Source: Ovis canadensis
Taxonomy: Eukaryota > Chordata > Mammalia > Artiodactyla > Bovidae
NCBI RefSeq assembly: GCF_042477335.2
Contig: NC_091255.1
Span: 39,410,501 to 39,474,500 of the forward strand
Reading direction: 5' to 3'
Length of the DNA stretch: 64,000 nucleotides
In this document: one piece after another, positions 1-8,800 of the stretch
Layout of the letters: each line of letters starts with the position of its first letter
Numbering within the stretch: position 1 is the stretch's first letter
Program-made: the position numbers and the translations under genes
Notes under the pieces: model-generated
The model's database searches: none
What the model saw: only the letters and a program-made list of their open reading frames with translations
Told to the model about the DNA's origin: nothing

Positions 1-97
1 CTCCCAGAGCTTGCTCAAACTCATGTCCATTGAGTCGGTGATGCCATCCAACCATCTCATCCTCTGTCATCCCCTTCTCCTGCCTTCAATCTTGTCA
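1..97 (-). mobile_element. BovB LINE 3' fragment, cut by window edge
   Basis: Antisense BovB 3' end: 'actcatgtccattgagtcgg' and 'gatgccatccaaccatctca' are the complement of the BovB block preceding its terminal repeat. Homology fades near the 'cttcaatcttgtcag' segment. The 3' terminus lies outside the window. Confidence 0.85.
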
Positions 98-1225
98 GTA
101 TTTGAATTAAAAGAAGTAAAACGTAAAACACTGATTTGTTTGCATTTGCATAGAAATATGCGTGGAAGAACATACTAGGGATTGGTCCTTGATTCTGAGA
201 AGGAGGATTGAGAGACTGGGATGGGAGTTGCAGGGAAACTTTTCACTGTGCCCTGCTTTGTGCTTCAAAAATTGGGGATCATAACATTTATCTATTAAAA
301 ATAGATTGAAAATTCAAAAGGAGATAATCCACCTTTCTTTCATCCATCTGCCTTGCACGCTATTTACCTGAATGACTAGGTACCTCAGTGGGCACAGCCT
401 ACAGGGTTCTACCTCATCCCATGAAACTGCCGATTACTAGTATTTGAACTTTCTGCCACCTCCTCGACCGGTGAATCATCCAAGCAGAGAGGCTGTATCT
501 TACAGACCTTTTGAGTCACTTCCCCAGGACATTTCCATGAGCCGTAGAAGCGCATACTTGAGCCGTGTCTCGATGTACTTGTTAAGTTTCTTAGGAATTT
601 TTGTTAATGATTCAGTGCATTCTCTCTCCGAGCTGTCTTTTGTCACTTTCAACATCCAGCACATGCGTTTGGCTCACAGGCCGTCTTTGACTCTGAGAGA
701 TGGGGAACCTTCTATCTTCTCTGTTCTGCCCGGTTCTGGAGGCGTTTTCATTTGAACACTCTGTCTCTTTCATTTCTGTAGTCTTCTGTTCTCAGTTTAA
801 CCCTGGGCACCACAGTTATATCTTCAAGACTTATACCACTTCTGGAAACTTGGTGTCACTGCCCAAGCGAGGCAAAATTCCCAGTAATAACCTAGGGACT
901 CCGGCATCTCTGTTGCAGCCTCGTCCTTGGTAACAGGTTTCAGCCTGAATTGTGTGGGTTAATCTCTCCTGTACCCTATGCCCTTGTGGCTCTCATGATA
1001 ACTTGATGATTTTGTGGTGTCTATGGGAGTATGTCCACGTGCTTGTTTCTTATTACATGGGTAATTGCTTACTATTTCCTATTATACAACTCAGGAAATC
1101 CTAGTTATTTTTACAAACACAAAGAAATAAAACTCAGAAACTTTCCGTGGGTGGAATTTAGTTGCTAGTAGCTTGGCTGGGGGCAGGGATTGGGGAGGAG
1201 CTGGGTAATCATAGGCTGGAAACAG
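98..1225. other. Unassigned sequence, no gene seen
   Basis: No coding, RNA or clear repeat signal. Positions 160-335 ('gggaaacttttcactgtg' followed by an A/T-rich tail) faintly resemble the 3' end of an old mammalian interspersed repeat, but I cannot assign it. The short open frames here (up to 103 codons) have no recognisable composition or domain. Confidence 0.4.
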
Positions 1226-1400
1226 AGAGTCCTGTATCAAGAATCAGGTCACCTGGATTTGCACCCTGGCTTTCATCATTTTACTTTCTCATTTGTTCAC
1301 ACGTGCATGCACTCACTGGTTCAACAAATATTTATTATCTCCTGTATGCAAGGCATTCTTTTGCATGACCTTACTCATGCCACTTAACCTCTATGACATG
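1226..1400. mobile_element. MIR / L2 remnants
   Basis: 'ggtcacctggatttgcaccc' resembles the MIR core in plus orientation. 'caacaaatatttattatctc' at about 1323 resembles the reverse complement of an L2 or MIR 3' end. Both are short and strongly diverged, so they may be two separate fragments. Confidence 0.4.
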
Positions 1401-1404
1401 TACA

Positions 1405-2214
1405 TTTTTTTAAAAATAGGCTTGATTTTTTTCTTTTAAGAGGAGCTTTAGGTTTACAACAAAAGTAAGTGGAAGATATAGAGATTTCCTCTACAACCCC
1501 CACTCATACACTCAGGCCCAGCCTCTCCCATTATCAACATCCCCTCCAGAGTGATATATTTATTAAAAGAGTTGATGAACCTATAGTGACATGTCATTAC
1601 ACCCAAAGTCCGTAGTTTATTTTAGGGATGTACATTCCATGGATTTGGAAAGTTTTGTAATGCCATGTGTCCATCATTATAGTATCTCACAGAGTAGTTT
1701 CACTGCTCCAAAATTCCTCTCTGCATCCTTCTCTACCCTGGCAACCTCTGACTTGGTTTTTTAACTGTCTCCGTAATTTTGCTTTTTCCAGAATGTCATA
1801 TGGTTGAAATCATACAACATGATCCTTTTCATACTGACTTCTTTTACTTAGTAATATGCATTTAAGGTTCCTCCATGTCTTTTCATAGCTTAATAGCTCA
1901 TTTCTTTTTAACACTGACTAATATTCCATTGTCAGAATGTACCACAGTTTATTCATTCTCCCAAGTTGCTTCCAAGTTTTGGCAATTATGAATAAAGCTG
2001 CTATACACATCTGTGTGCAGGTTTTGGCGTCCATGTGAGTTTGCAGTTCATTTGGGTAAACACCAGGGAGAGTGATTTTTGGACTATATGTTAAGAAACT
2101 GCCTCCCAAAGTGACTGTTCCATTTTGCACTCCCACCAGCAATGAGTAAGAATTCCTGTTGCTCTGCACCCTCACCAGCATTTGAGTTGTCAGTGTTTTG
2201 AATTTTGGCCACCC
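1405..2214 (-). mobile_element. Old L1 (L1M-like), 3' UTR and ORF2 C-terminus, left part
   Basis: Antisense L1 3' UTR ('tttccagaatgtcatatggt') runs into the ORF2 C-terminus. The minus frame 2241-1918 reads [14 protein letters not shown] and LWYILTMEY, the conserved end of L1 ORF2p, preceded by frameshifts. The element is interrupted at about 2214 by BovB and resumes at 3879. Divergence suggests an old mammalian L1 that predates the ruminant-specific insertions inside it. Confidence 0.8.
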
Positions 2215-3203
2215 GAAATCTGTATGCAGGTCAGGAAGCAACAGTTAGAACTGGACATGGAACAACAGACTGACTCCAAATAGAAAAAGGAGTACGTCAA
2301 GGCTGTATATTGTCACCCTGCTTATTTAACTTATATGCAGAGCACATCATGAGAAACGCTGGACTGGTAGAAACACAAGCTGGAATCAAGATTGCTGGGA
2401 GAAATATCAAAACCTCAGATATGCAGATGACACCAGCCTTATGGCAGAAAGTGAAGAGGAGCTAAAAAGCCTCTTGATGAAAGTGAAAGAGGAGAGTGAA
2501 AAAGTTGGCTTAAAGCTCAACATTCAGAAAACGAAGATCATGGCATCTGGTCCCATCACCTCATGGGAAATAGATGGGGAAACAGTAGAAACAGTGTCAG
2601 ACTTTATTTTGGGGGGCTCCAAAATCACTGCAGATGGTGACTGCATCCATGAAATTAAAAGACGCTTACTCCTTGGAAGAAAAGTTATGACCAACCTAGA
2701 TAGCATATTCAAGAGCAGAGACATTACTTTGCTGACTGAGGTCCACCTAGTCAAGGCTATGGTTTTTCCTGTGGTCATGTATGGATGTGAGATTTGGACT
2801 GTGAAGAAGGCTGAATGCCAAAGAATTGATGCGTTTGAACTATGGTGTTGGAGAAGGCTCTTGAGAGTCCCTTGGACTGCAAGGAGATCCAACCAGTCCA
2901 TTCTGAAGGAGATCAGCCCTGGGATTTCTTTGGAAGGAATGATGCTAAAGCTGAGGCTCCAGTACTTTGGCCACCTCATGTGAAGAGTTGACTCATTAGA
3001 AAAGACTCTGATGCTGGGAGAGATTGGGGCAGGAGGAGAAAGGGATGACCCAGGATGAGATGGCTGGATGGCATCACGGACTCGATGGACGTGAGTCTGA
3101 GTGAACTCCGGGAGATGGTGATGGACAGGGAGGCCTGGCGTGCTGCGATTCATGGAGTCGCAAAGAGTCGGACACGACTGAGCAACTGAACTGAACTGAA
3201 CTG
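2215..3203 (+). mobile_element. BovB LINE, 5'-truncated 3' portion
   Basis: This roughly 990-base BovB fragment starts in the reverse-transcriptase region ('gcaggtcaggaagcaacagt') and ends in the terminal 'actgaactgaactgaa' repeat. It is inserted in the old L1 and is one of the better-preserved BovB pieces in the window, with a 180-codon open stretch and many CpG-bearing positions. The plus orientation is opposite to the host L1. It adjoins further insertions at 3204-3888. Confidence 0.9.
2414..2983 (+). pseudogene. BovB ORF2 reverse transcriptase, C-terminal remnant
   Basis: The RT catalytic motif LRYADDT is encoded at 2414-2434, directly upstream of and in frame with the 180-codon frame 2441-2983. 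That frame carries GLKLNIQKTKIM, the TARRSNQSILKEI block and QYFGHLM, all typical of the BovB C-terminal RT and thumb region. The frame is broken just before 2414, where 'aaatatcaaaacctc' appears to lack one base, and it ends at TGA 2981-2983, where related copies continue. The 5' half, including the endonuclease, is absent, so this cannot encode an active protein. Confidence 0.85.
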
Positions 3204-3216
3204 AATAGGTATACTG

Positions 3217-3482
3217 TGGAGGAGGCAATGGCACCCCACTCCAGTGTTCTTGCCTGGAAAATCCCATGGATGGAGGAGCCTGGTGGCTGCAGTCCATGGG
3301 GTCGCTAAGAGTCGGATACAACTGAATGACTTCACTTTCACTTTTAACTTTCATGCATTGGAGAAGGAAATGGCAATCCACTCCAGTGTTCTTGCCTGGA
3401 GAATCCCAGGGACGGGGGAGCCTGGTGGGCTGCCATCTATGGGGTCGCACAGATTGAGGCATGACTGAAGTGACTTAGCAGC
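3217..3482 (+). mobile_element. BOV-A2 dimeric SINE
   Basis: Two Bov-A units are joined by 'gacttcactttcacttttaa' and the element ends in 'gacttagcagc'. It is flanked by an imperfect 13-base TSD: 'aataggtatactg' (3204-3216) and 'aatgggtgtgctg' (3483-3495), which differ by three transitions. Confidence 0.88.
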
Positions 3483-3490
3483 AATGGGTG

Positions 3491-3878
3491 TGCTGAGAGC
3501 CGAAGAATTGATGCTTTTGAACTGTGAATTTGAAGACTCTTGAGAGTCCCTTGGAGTGCAAGGAGATCCAACCAGTCAATCCTAAAGGAAATCAATCCTG
3601 ACTGTTCATTAGATGGACTGATGGTGAAACTGAGGCTTCAATATTTTGTCCACCTGATGCGAACGGTTGACTCATTAGAAAAGACCCTGATAATGGGAAA
3701 GATTGAAGGCAGGAGGAGAAGGAGATGACAGAGGATTCGATGGTTGGATGGCATCATTGATTCGATGGTCATGAGTTTCAGCAAGCTCTGGGAGATGGTA
3801 AAGGACAGGGAAGCCTGGCGTGCTGCAGTCCATGGGGTCGTGAAGGGTCGGACAAGACTGAGTGACTGAACTGAACTG
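3491..3878 (+). mobile_element. BovB LINE 3' fragment
   Basis: This second BovB 3' end starts at the 'gctgagagccgaagaattg' block and ends in 'gaactgaactga'. The flanks 'aatgggtgtg' (3483-3492) and 'aataggtgtg' (3879-3888) look like its own TSD. A remnant frame (3540-3728) covers the ARRSNQSILKEI region. Confidence 0.85.
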
Positions 3879-4222
3879 AATAGGTGTGCAATGGTATCTC
3901 ATTGTTGTTTTAATTTGCAGTTTCCTAATGACATGTAAAGCCAAGCATCTTTTCATATGCTTATTTGCCATCTGTATACCATCTTTTGTGAGGTGGCTAT
4001 TATAGTCTTTTGCCTGTTTTAAAATCATGTTTATTTTCTTATTGTTGAGTTTTAAGAGTTGTTTGTATATTTTGGGCAACAGTCTTTTTTTCAGATACAT
4101 CTTTTGCAAATATTTTCTCCTAGTCTATGGCTTGCCTTTTCATTCTCCTAACAATGTCTTCTGCATAGCTGAAATTTTTAATTTTAATGAAGTGAAGCTT
4201 ACCAATTCTTTCTTTCAGGGGC
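3879..4222 (-). mobile_element. Old L1 (L1M-like), ORF2 continuation
   Basis: Resumes the L1 interrupted at 2214: 'aatggtatctcattgttgtt' and 'catcttttcatatgcttatt' are antisense ORF2. The minus frame reads MANKHMKRC and [17 protein letters not shown] text (here [10 protein letters not shown]). It fades after 'accaattctttctttcagg'. Confidence 0.8.
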
Positions 4223-4399
4223 ATATATTTTTAAATGGGGCTATTATCTCCTGATTAACTTTTCTTACAGGTGTGTGACAAGTATAGTATAACAGTGTTT
4301 TGTTTTGTTTTTTCCTTAAGACACATGGTGGGAGTGGGTGTTTCTGCTCTCTCAAAGTCCAGCATGGTTCTATGTCTTATTTTCATCACTAAAAGATGA

Positions 4400-4640
4400 T
4401 GTGTTGCCTTCCAGATATACCTTGCAAGGACCAAGCTGACTTGCTCTTTTCTTTCTGTCACAGATATTAGCAATGTCCCATAGAGTGGATGTTGCATTAG
4501 CCTGGATCCTGGAATGAGAGAGACTCAAACAGAGCCTCTAGGCCATCTGCAGTGGATGCATCACACAGCCAAGAAGTCAACTCTTGTCACTTTAGACCAC
4601 TGAGAATTTCAGGATATTTGTTACTTCAACATAACCCAAT
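4400..4640 (+). mobile_element. MaLR (MLT1-like) LTR remnant
   Basis: 'gaccactgagaatttcagga' followed by 'atttgttac' and 'acataaccc' resembles the 3' end of MLT1-type LTRs, and the upstream text matches the same layout loosely. It is an ancient non-coding LTR fragment. Family assignment is from memory and tentative. Confidence 0.45.
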
Positions 4641-4859
4641 AGGGCTTTCCTGGTGGCTCAGTGGTGAAGAATCCGCCTACCAATTCAGGTGACATGGGTT
4701 TGATCCTTGGGTTGGCAAGATGCCCTGGAGAAGGGAATGGCAATCTGCTCCAGTATTGTTGCCTGGAAAACTCTATGGACAGAGGAGCCTGGTGGGCTAC
4801 AGTCCATGGAGTTGTGAAAGAGTCGGACATGACTTGGTGACTCAACAACAACAACCACA
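4640..4859 (+). mobile_element. Bov-tA SINE
   Basis: Full head and body: 'ctggtggctcagtggtgaag', then 'aagggaatggcaatc', then 'gagtcggacatgacttgg', with an (aac)n tail. The likely 9-base TSD is 'ataacccaa' (4631-4639) and 'atgacccaa' (4860-4868). Confidence 0.92.
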
Positions 4860-4868
4860 ATGACCCAA

Positions 4869-5374
4869 CCCATCCAGTTGTCTACAAACTTCAGAAAGAT
4901 AGGATAACTTTAAAGGATCTTACCTGCTGTGAAAGGAAGGAGTGAGACTGAGTTCCAAGGTGGCCCGTGTTGAGTGGACCCACAATGACTGAGGATCTGC
5001 AGCATCTCCCACTCCTGACACTGGATGAGGAGTGGGAGGAAAAAGAGAGGGACCAGAGTCCTCTGGGACACTGTCTCTTGGTGCTGGTGGGCCATTTCAT
5101 TGTACGGATAATAATGATTTCTATGCATGGTCTACAGTCTCACTGTTTAGGAAATGATGTTGCATGGAAATAAACTGGAGCCAAGAGGAAAAAGCAGCAG
5201 AATTTCTACTTTCTTCTAGCTTTAGGATGGAATGCTTATCATCTCAAAGAGGCTCTTACAAGTTCAATGAAGTGGAAAACAGAGAACCATGGCTTGAATC
5301 CACCCCTCCTGTGCTTCAGGTTCCAAGAAGCTTATTGTAGGGCAGGTGCATTACTGAGAGGAAGACAATGGGTA
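4869..5374. other. Unassigned sequence, no gene seen
   Basis: No recognised repeat and no credible coding frame. The frames of 68-72 codons overlap on opposite strands and show no domain. Confidence 0.4.
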
Positions 5375-5615
5375 GAGACAGCATGTTTATTAAACATATA
5401 CTATATGCCAGGCTCACACTCAACTTTATATATATGTGTGTTAGCTCTTGTGTCTCAGTGCTAACACTCTCAGTTCTGAAAAAAAAAAAACAAAAACAAA
5501 AACAGGAGCCCCAAAGCAGTTCAACCCTTTGTTAAAGGTTTTGCCTAGTAAATGATGGAGTAGGAATTAAACTCAAGACTGGTTGACTCGAATTCCTGAG
5601 CTCTTTGCATGACCC
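5375..5615 (-). mobile_element. MIR SINE, antisense
   Basis: 'acatatactatatgccaggc' (3' side) and 'gatggagtaggaattaaact' (core region, antisense) match the order of a reverse-complement MIR. An A-rich stretch at 5480-5505 replaces the usual 'gatgaggaaactgag' part. Confidence 0.55.
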
Positions 5616-6529
5616 ATTCTTCCTCCCGCATGAGTTGTTCAGTTGAGTCTAAAAAGCAAGGAGGCTAACATGGCATTGTTTTGATGCTTGAGTTTGCCTC
5701 CCTGGATCTGAATGCTGAACATGGGTGACAGCATTGGAACAGACCTCCAGATGTCACAGAGAAGCTGAAGCGTGATCAAGATTGACAAATACAAACCTGA
5801 TGGTGGTTTTATTGTACCGTGTCAAGTTCTCTTCCAGGACCTCTCTGGACCATGATGGCTGGTGAACTACCAATCAAAGGTAAGACCAACTCTTCTATTT
5901 GTTGAGGGGCTCTGGGTGATGGTGTTATTCAACAAAAAAGGCACTAGACTAAACTGTACTCACTCATAAAGATAATCATACAAACTTCTGCTAGATTTCT
6001 TGGACAACGTGCCAGCAAGCATTCTTCAGGGTCAGGATTGTTCAACAAAGTGTTGCCTGATTTAAAAAAAAAAAAGATAATAAAACTGAAAGGGGAAAAA
6101 GGGCCCGCTGATAGTAAATTCATTTGTCAGGCCAATAAACAAATCCATTAAAACAAAATAACAACAGCAACCACCAGACTCCTACGTTTGGAGCCTCAGA
6201 GTGGCTCTTTAGTTCTCAGCAACTGCGTAAACGCTCATCAGTTAAGCTGAGGGCTGAGAGATAGAAACCAACAACCGCACACAGAAACCTTTTGGAAGAG
6301 CTTAAAGATTTAGCAATGGCCCTTCTCCAATTTTCCATCTTTTATTTAACTCCTTTGAACTCCCACTAATTTCCAGGCAACACTTTGGAATTCCATTTTT
6401 AGCTCTGCCTTTTGAGTTATTATTTTTTTCCCCCTGGGTGTACAAATCTGTGTATGGAAATGGCCTCTCCACTTCATGAAAATTTTTCTTCTTGATTATT
6501 AACTAATGTTCACTGTCAGGACGATTTAA
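5616..6529. other. Unassigned sequence, no clear gene
   Basis: No repeat family recognised apart from A-runs near 6063-6075. The one feature worth separating is the splice-site-flanked segment at 5838-5879. Confidence 0.4.
5838..5879 (+). other. Possible short exon with start codon (speculative)
   Basis: A 42-base segment is bounded by an acceptor-like 'gttctcttccag' (5826-5837) and a donor-like 'g|gtaag' (5879/5880-5884). Inside, 'gaccatgatgg' gives a good initiation context at 5852. The segment would encode MMAGELPIK plus one base of the next codon. I recognise no protein that begins this way, and short chance combinations of ATG and splice motifs are common. Confidence 0.15.
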
Positions 6530-6684
6530 AATTAAAGACTAATTTGAAGAAGAAAATGAAAGTGATCTATAACCTCATCACTCAGAGGTAATCACTGTTC
6601 AGGTTTCAGGGTATGTCCAGCCAGGATGTTTTCTAAATGTGCATATACTTTTTTTTTTTTTAAAACATAGCTGAGAGCATGGTG

Positions 6685-6958
6685 TTCTGAGAGTCTCCAG
6701 GCAGGAGAGCTCTCAGGAGCACAGACTTTGCATCAGGTGGGCCGACTGTCATGCCTTAGCACGTCACTTAATGATTTGTGGGGCACAGGGCAAATCAGCT
6801 CTAAGACTTTGTTTCCTCAGTAATTCATTGGGGATGATACTCATACAACTGCTTTCAGGTCTTTTGAGGAGTAAATGATGCAAAGACGTAAGGCCTTTCG
6901 AGAAGTACCCGACGCTTGCTGGACACTTATAATAATAAATGTTAGCTGTTATCACTAT
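6685..6958 (+). mobile_element. MIR SINE
   Basis: A long MIR is recognisable in order: 'gagcacagactttgcatcag', 'gtcacttaatgattt', 'ctttgtttcctcagtaattc', 'gaggagtaaatgatgcaaag' and a terminal 'aataataaatgttagctg'. This is the clearest MIR in the window. Confidence 0.75.
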
Positions 6959-7142
6959 TCCGCTCGTATCATACACATTTTCCATGTTACTAAATTTTTT
7001 CTCCATCATGATTTTAATGGCTGCATGAAATTATATTCTGTGGGTATACTAAATTTAGTTATTCCTCTCTTACTGAATATCTTTTCAATTTTTGTGAGTT
7101 CTGTACTTTATGTTGCCTTGAAAATCTTAATAGACGTATTTT

Positions 7143-7160
7143 GTGTGTGTGTGTGTGTGG
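7143..7160. repeat. Short (GT)n microsatellite
   Basis: About nine GT units within the old LINE remnant. Confidence 0.85.
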
Positions 7161-7809
7161 TACAATTTATTTGGGTCTCAGGATTGTTTCCTATAAGTGG
7201 AATAATGAAGTGGGAAGAATTGAACAATTTTCAAGGTTATTAGTACATATTAAAGAGTTACACCTGTGTGCTCTCTTACCACAACTATGTCAGTGTAACC
7301 CCTTGACTGTCAAGGTCAACCTCAAGTGTCATCATGAAATGTTATTAATTTTTCTCATTTTAAAATCCCAACTTTATGTTAAATCACCTTTGCGTTTTAT
7401 TTGAGTGCTCCAGAGGAGGTTGTATTTAATTTGCAGTCACATTTATTTATATGAATCTTTGTATTAATTGCTTTCGGTGCACACCATCCAGTCTTTTGTA
7501 CTCTTATTTCCCATGCTTGGGCTCACTCTTTTTCATTCAGTTAGACTACATGGTCAACTTTTCCCCCCTCAAGGTTTTATAGATGATATGAGTTTTTAAG
7601 CTTTTTGTCACTTCTGCATGTGTGAAAGACAACTGGGCATAAAATTCTTGATTTAAAACCACCCAAGATGATTTATCTCTCAGATGCCAAATCATCTAAT
7701 AGAAATAGAAAATGAATAAGCAAATACTTGTGTTTTCTTCTCAAGAACTCAAGAACCCATAGGACTCCAGAACGGGGCTCTTCAGTAGGGCTCTCAGGAG
7801 GGGCAGGAG

Positions 7810-8270
7810 TGTTTATTGTCTGCACTATCCAGCATGGCAGCCACCAGCCTCCTTCGGCAACAAGGAACTGAATTTGAATTGTTTCAAGTCACTTTGAATG
7901 TAAATATTTACATGTGGCTAGGAGAAGGCAATGGCACCCCACTCCAGTACTCTTGCCTGGAGAGTCCCATGGGCATGGGAGCCTGGTGGGCTGCAGTACA
8001 TGGGGTCTCGAGGAGTCGGACACGGCTAAGCGACTTCACTTTCACTTTTCACTTTCATGCATTGGAGAAGGAAATGGCAACCCACTCCAGTGTTCTTGCC
8101 TAGAGAATCCCAGGGACGGGAGAGCCTGGTGGGCTGCCATCTATGGGGTCACACAGAGTCGGACATGACTGAAGCAACTTAACAGCAGCAGCAGCAGCGG
8201 TGGAAGCTTATGGCTTCCGTGTTGCACTACACAATTATAGAAATACAGAGCAGAAAGAAACCTTCAGGAC
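7810..8270. mobile_element. Ancient interspersed repeat, family unassigned, split by BOV-A2
   Basis: 'aaatatttacatgtggcta' on the left and 'tatggcttccgtgttgcac' on the right of the BOV-A2 resemble a mammal-wide repeat containing 'cacatgtggctagtggctac'. I cannot name the family. Confidence 0.4.
7920..8199 (+). mobile_element. BOV-A2 dimeric SINE
   Basis: The first Bov-A unit ends 'gagtcggacacggctaagcg'. The linker 'cttcactttcacttttcact' is followed by a second unit and a (cag)n tail at 8184-8198. No clear TSD. Confidence 0.93.
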
Positions 8271-8639
8271 TCATACCAATTTTGCTGCCATGAACACAGC
8301 ACCTTTCCTTTCCAGGTTTCCATTTCCCCATCAATGAAATGATACCACTTTCTGAGACTATATAATAGTTTCATGTTAAAGCTTAGACCAGAGTCTTACA
8401 TCGTTCTCAGCATGGATTCCTGTGTTATGATGCATGTGAATAGTTTAAACTTCGAGCTATGATGCCAAAGATGGTTAATTAGATTAATTCTCCCCCATTC
8501 CCCCCACCCCCGCCCCAGTTTCTATGCCTTTTAAGATAATCGCTTTGGTTTACCTAACCACCCTACATAAAATGACATTCTTAGTCCTCATTTCTATTTC
8601 CTGCTCAGCGTTTCTTTCCTTATCACTGCCTCCTATCCT
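8271..8639. other. Unassigned sequence
   Basis: No gene or repeat recognised. A C-rich tract 'ccccattccccccaccccc' lies near 8493-8512. Confidence 0.4.
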
Positions 8640-8800
8640 GTTAAATGTTTATGCGATTGTACATTTATCTGTTCCTCCACTAGGAGGTCAGCTGGGAGGA
8701 ATCAGGGACTTTACTTATCACGGTGTTCTCACTGTGTATAAAGAACTCTGGGCATGATTGGTGCTCATTATGACTTTGTTGAGTGAGCAGATGAGTGAAA
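8640..8800 (+). mobile_element. L2 LINE 3' end
   Basis: 'ctccactaggaggtcagctg', 'cagggactttacttatcac' and 'tggtgctcattatgactttg' followed by 'gagtgagcagatgagtga' follow the L2 3' end order. Old and diverged. Confidence 0.6.

Larger units (their letters stand above)
6530..7500 (-). mobile_element. Old L1-like LINE remnant, split by MIR
   Basis: 'cactcagaggtaatcactgt' (about 6580), then after the MIR 'tttaatggctgcatgaaatt' and 'ctataagtggaataatgaag' follow the order of an antisense old L1 3' region. Diverged and without a long frame. Homology becomes uncertain beyond about 7270. Confidence 0.45.

Noticed and set aside
444..755. 103-codon open frame as a gene
   Set aside because: No domain, no plausible splice context or conserved pattern. 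A frame of this length is expected by chance in 64 kb read in six frames.
2524..3462. 312-codon minus-strand open frame
   Set aside because: It is antisense to BovB and BOV-A2 on the plus strand. The translation is the usual antisense shadow of these repeats, which leave long frames open.
4640..4720. tRNA gene suggested by the Bov-tA head
   Set aside because: The heads of Bov-tA and CHR SINEs derive from tRNA and keep a B-box-like 'gggttcgatccc', but they are repeats lacking a complete cloverleaf.
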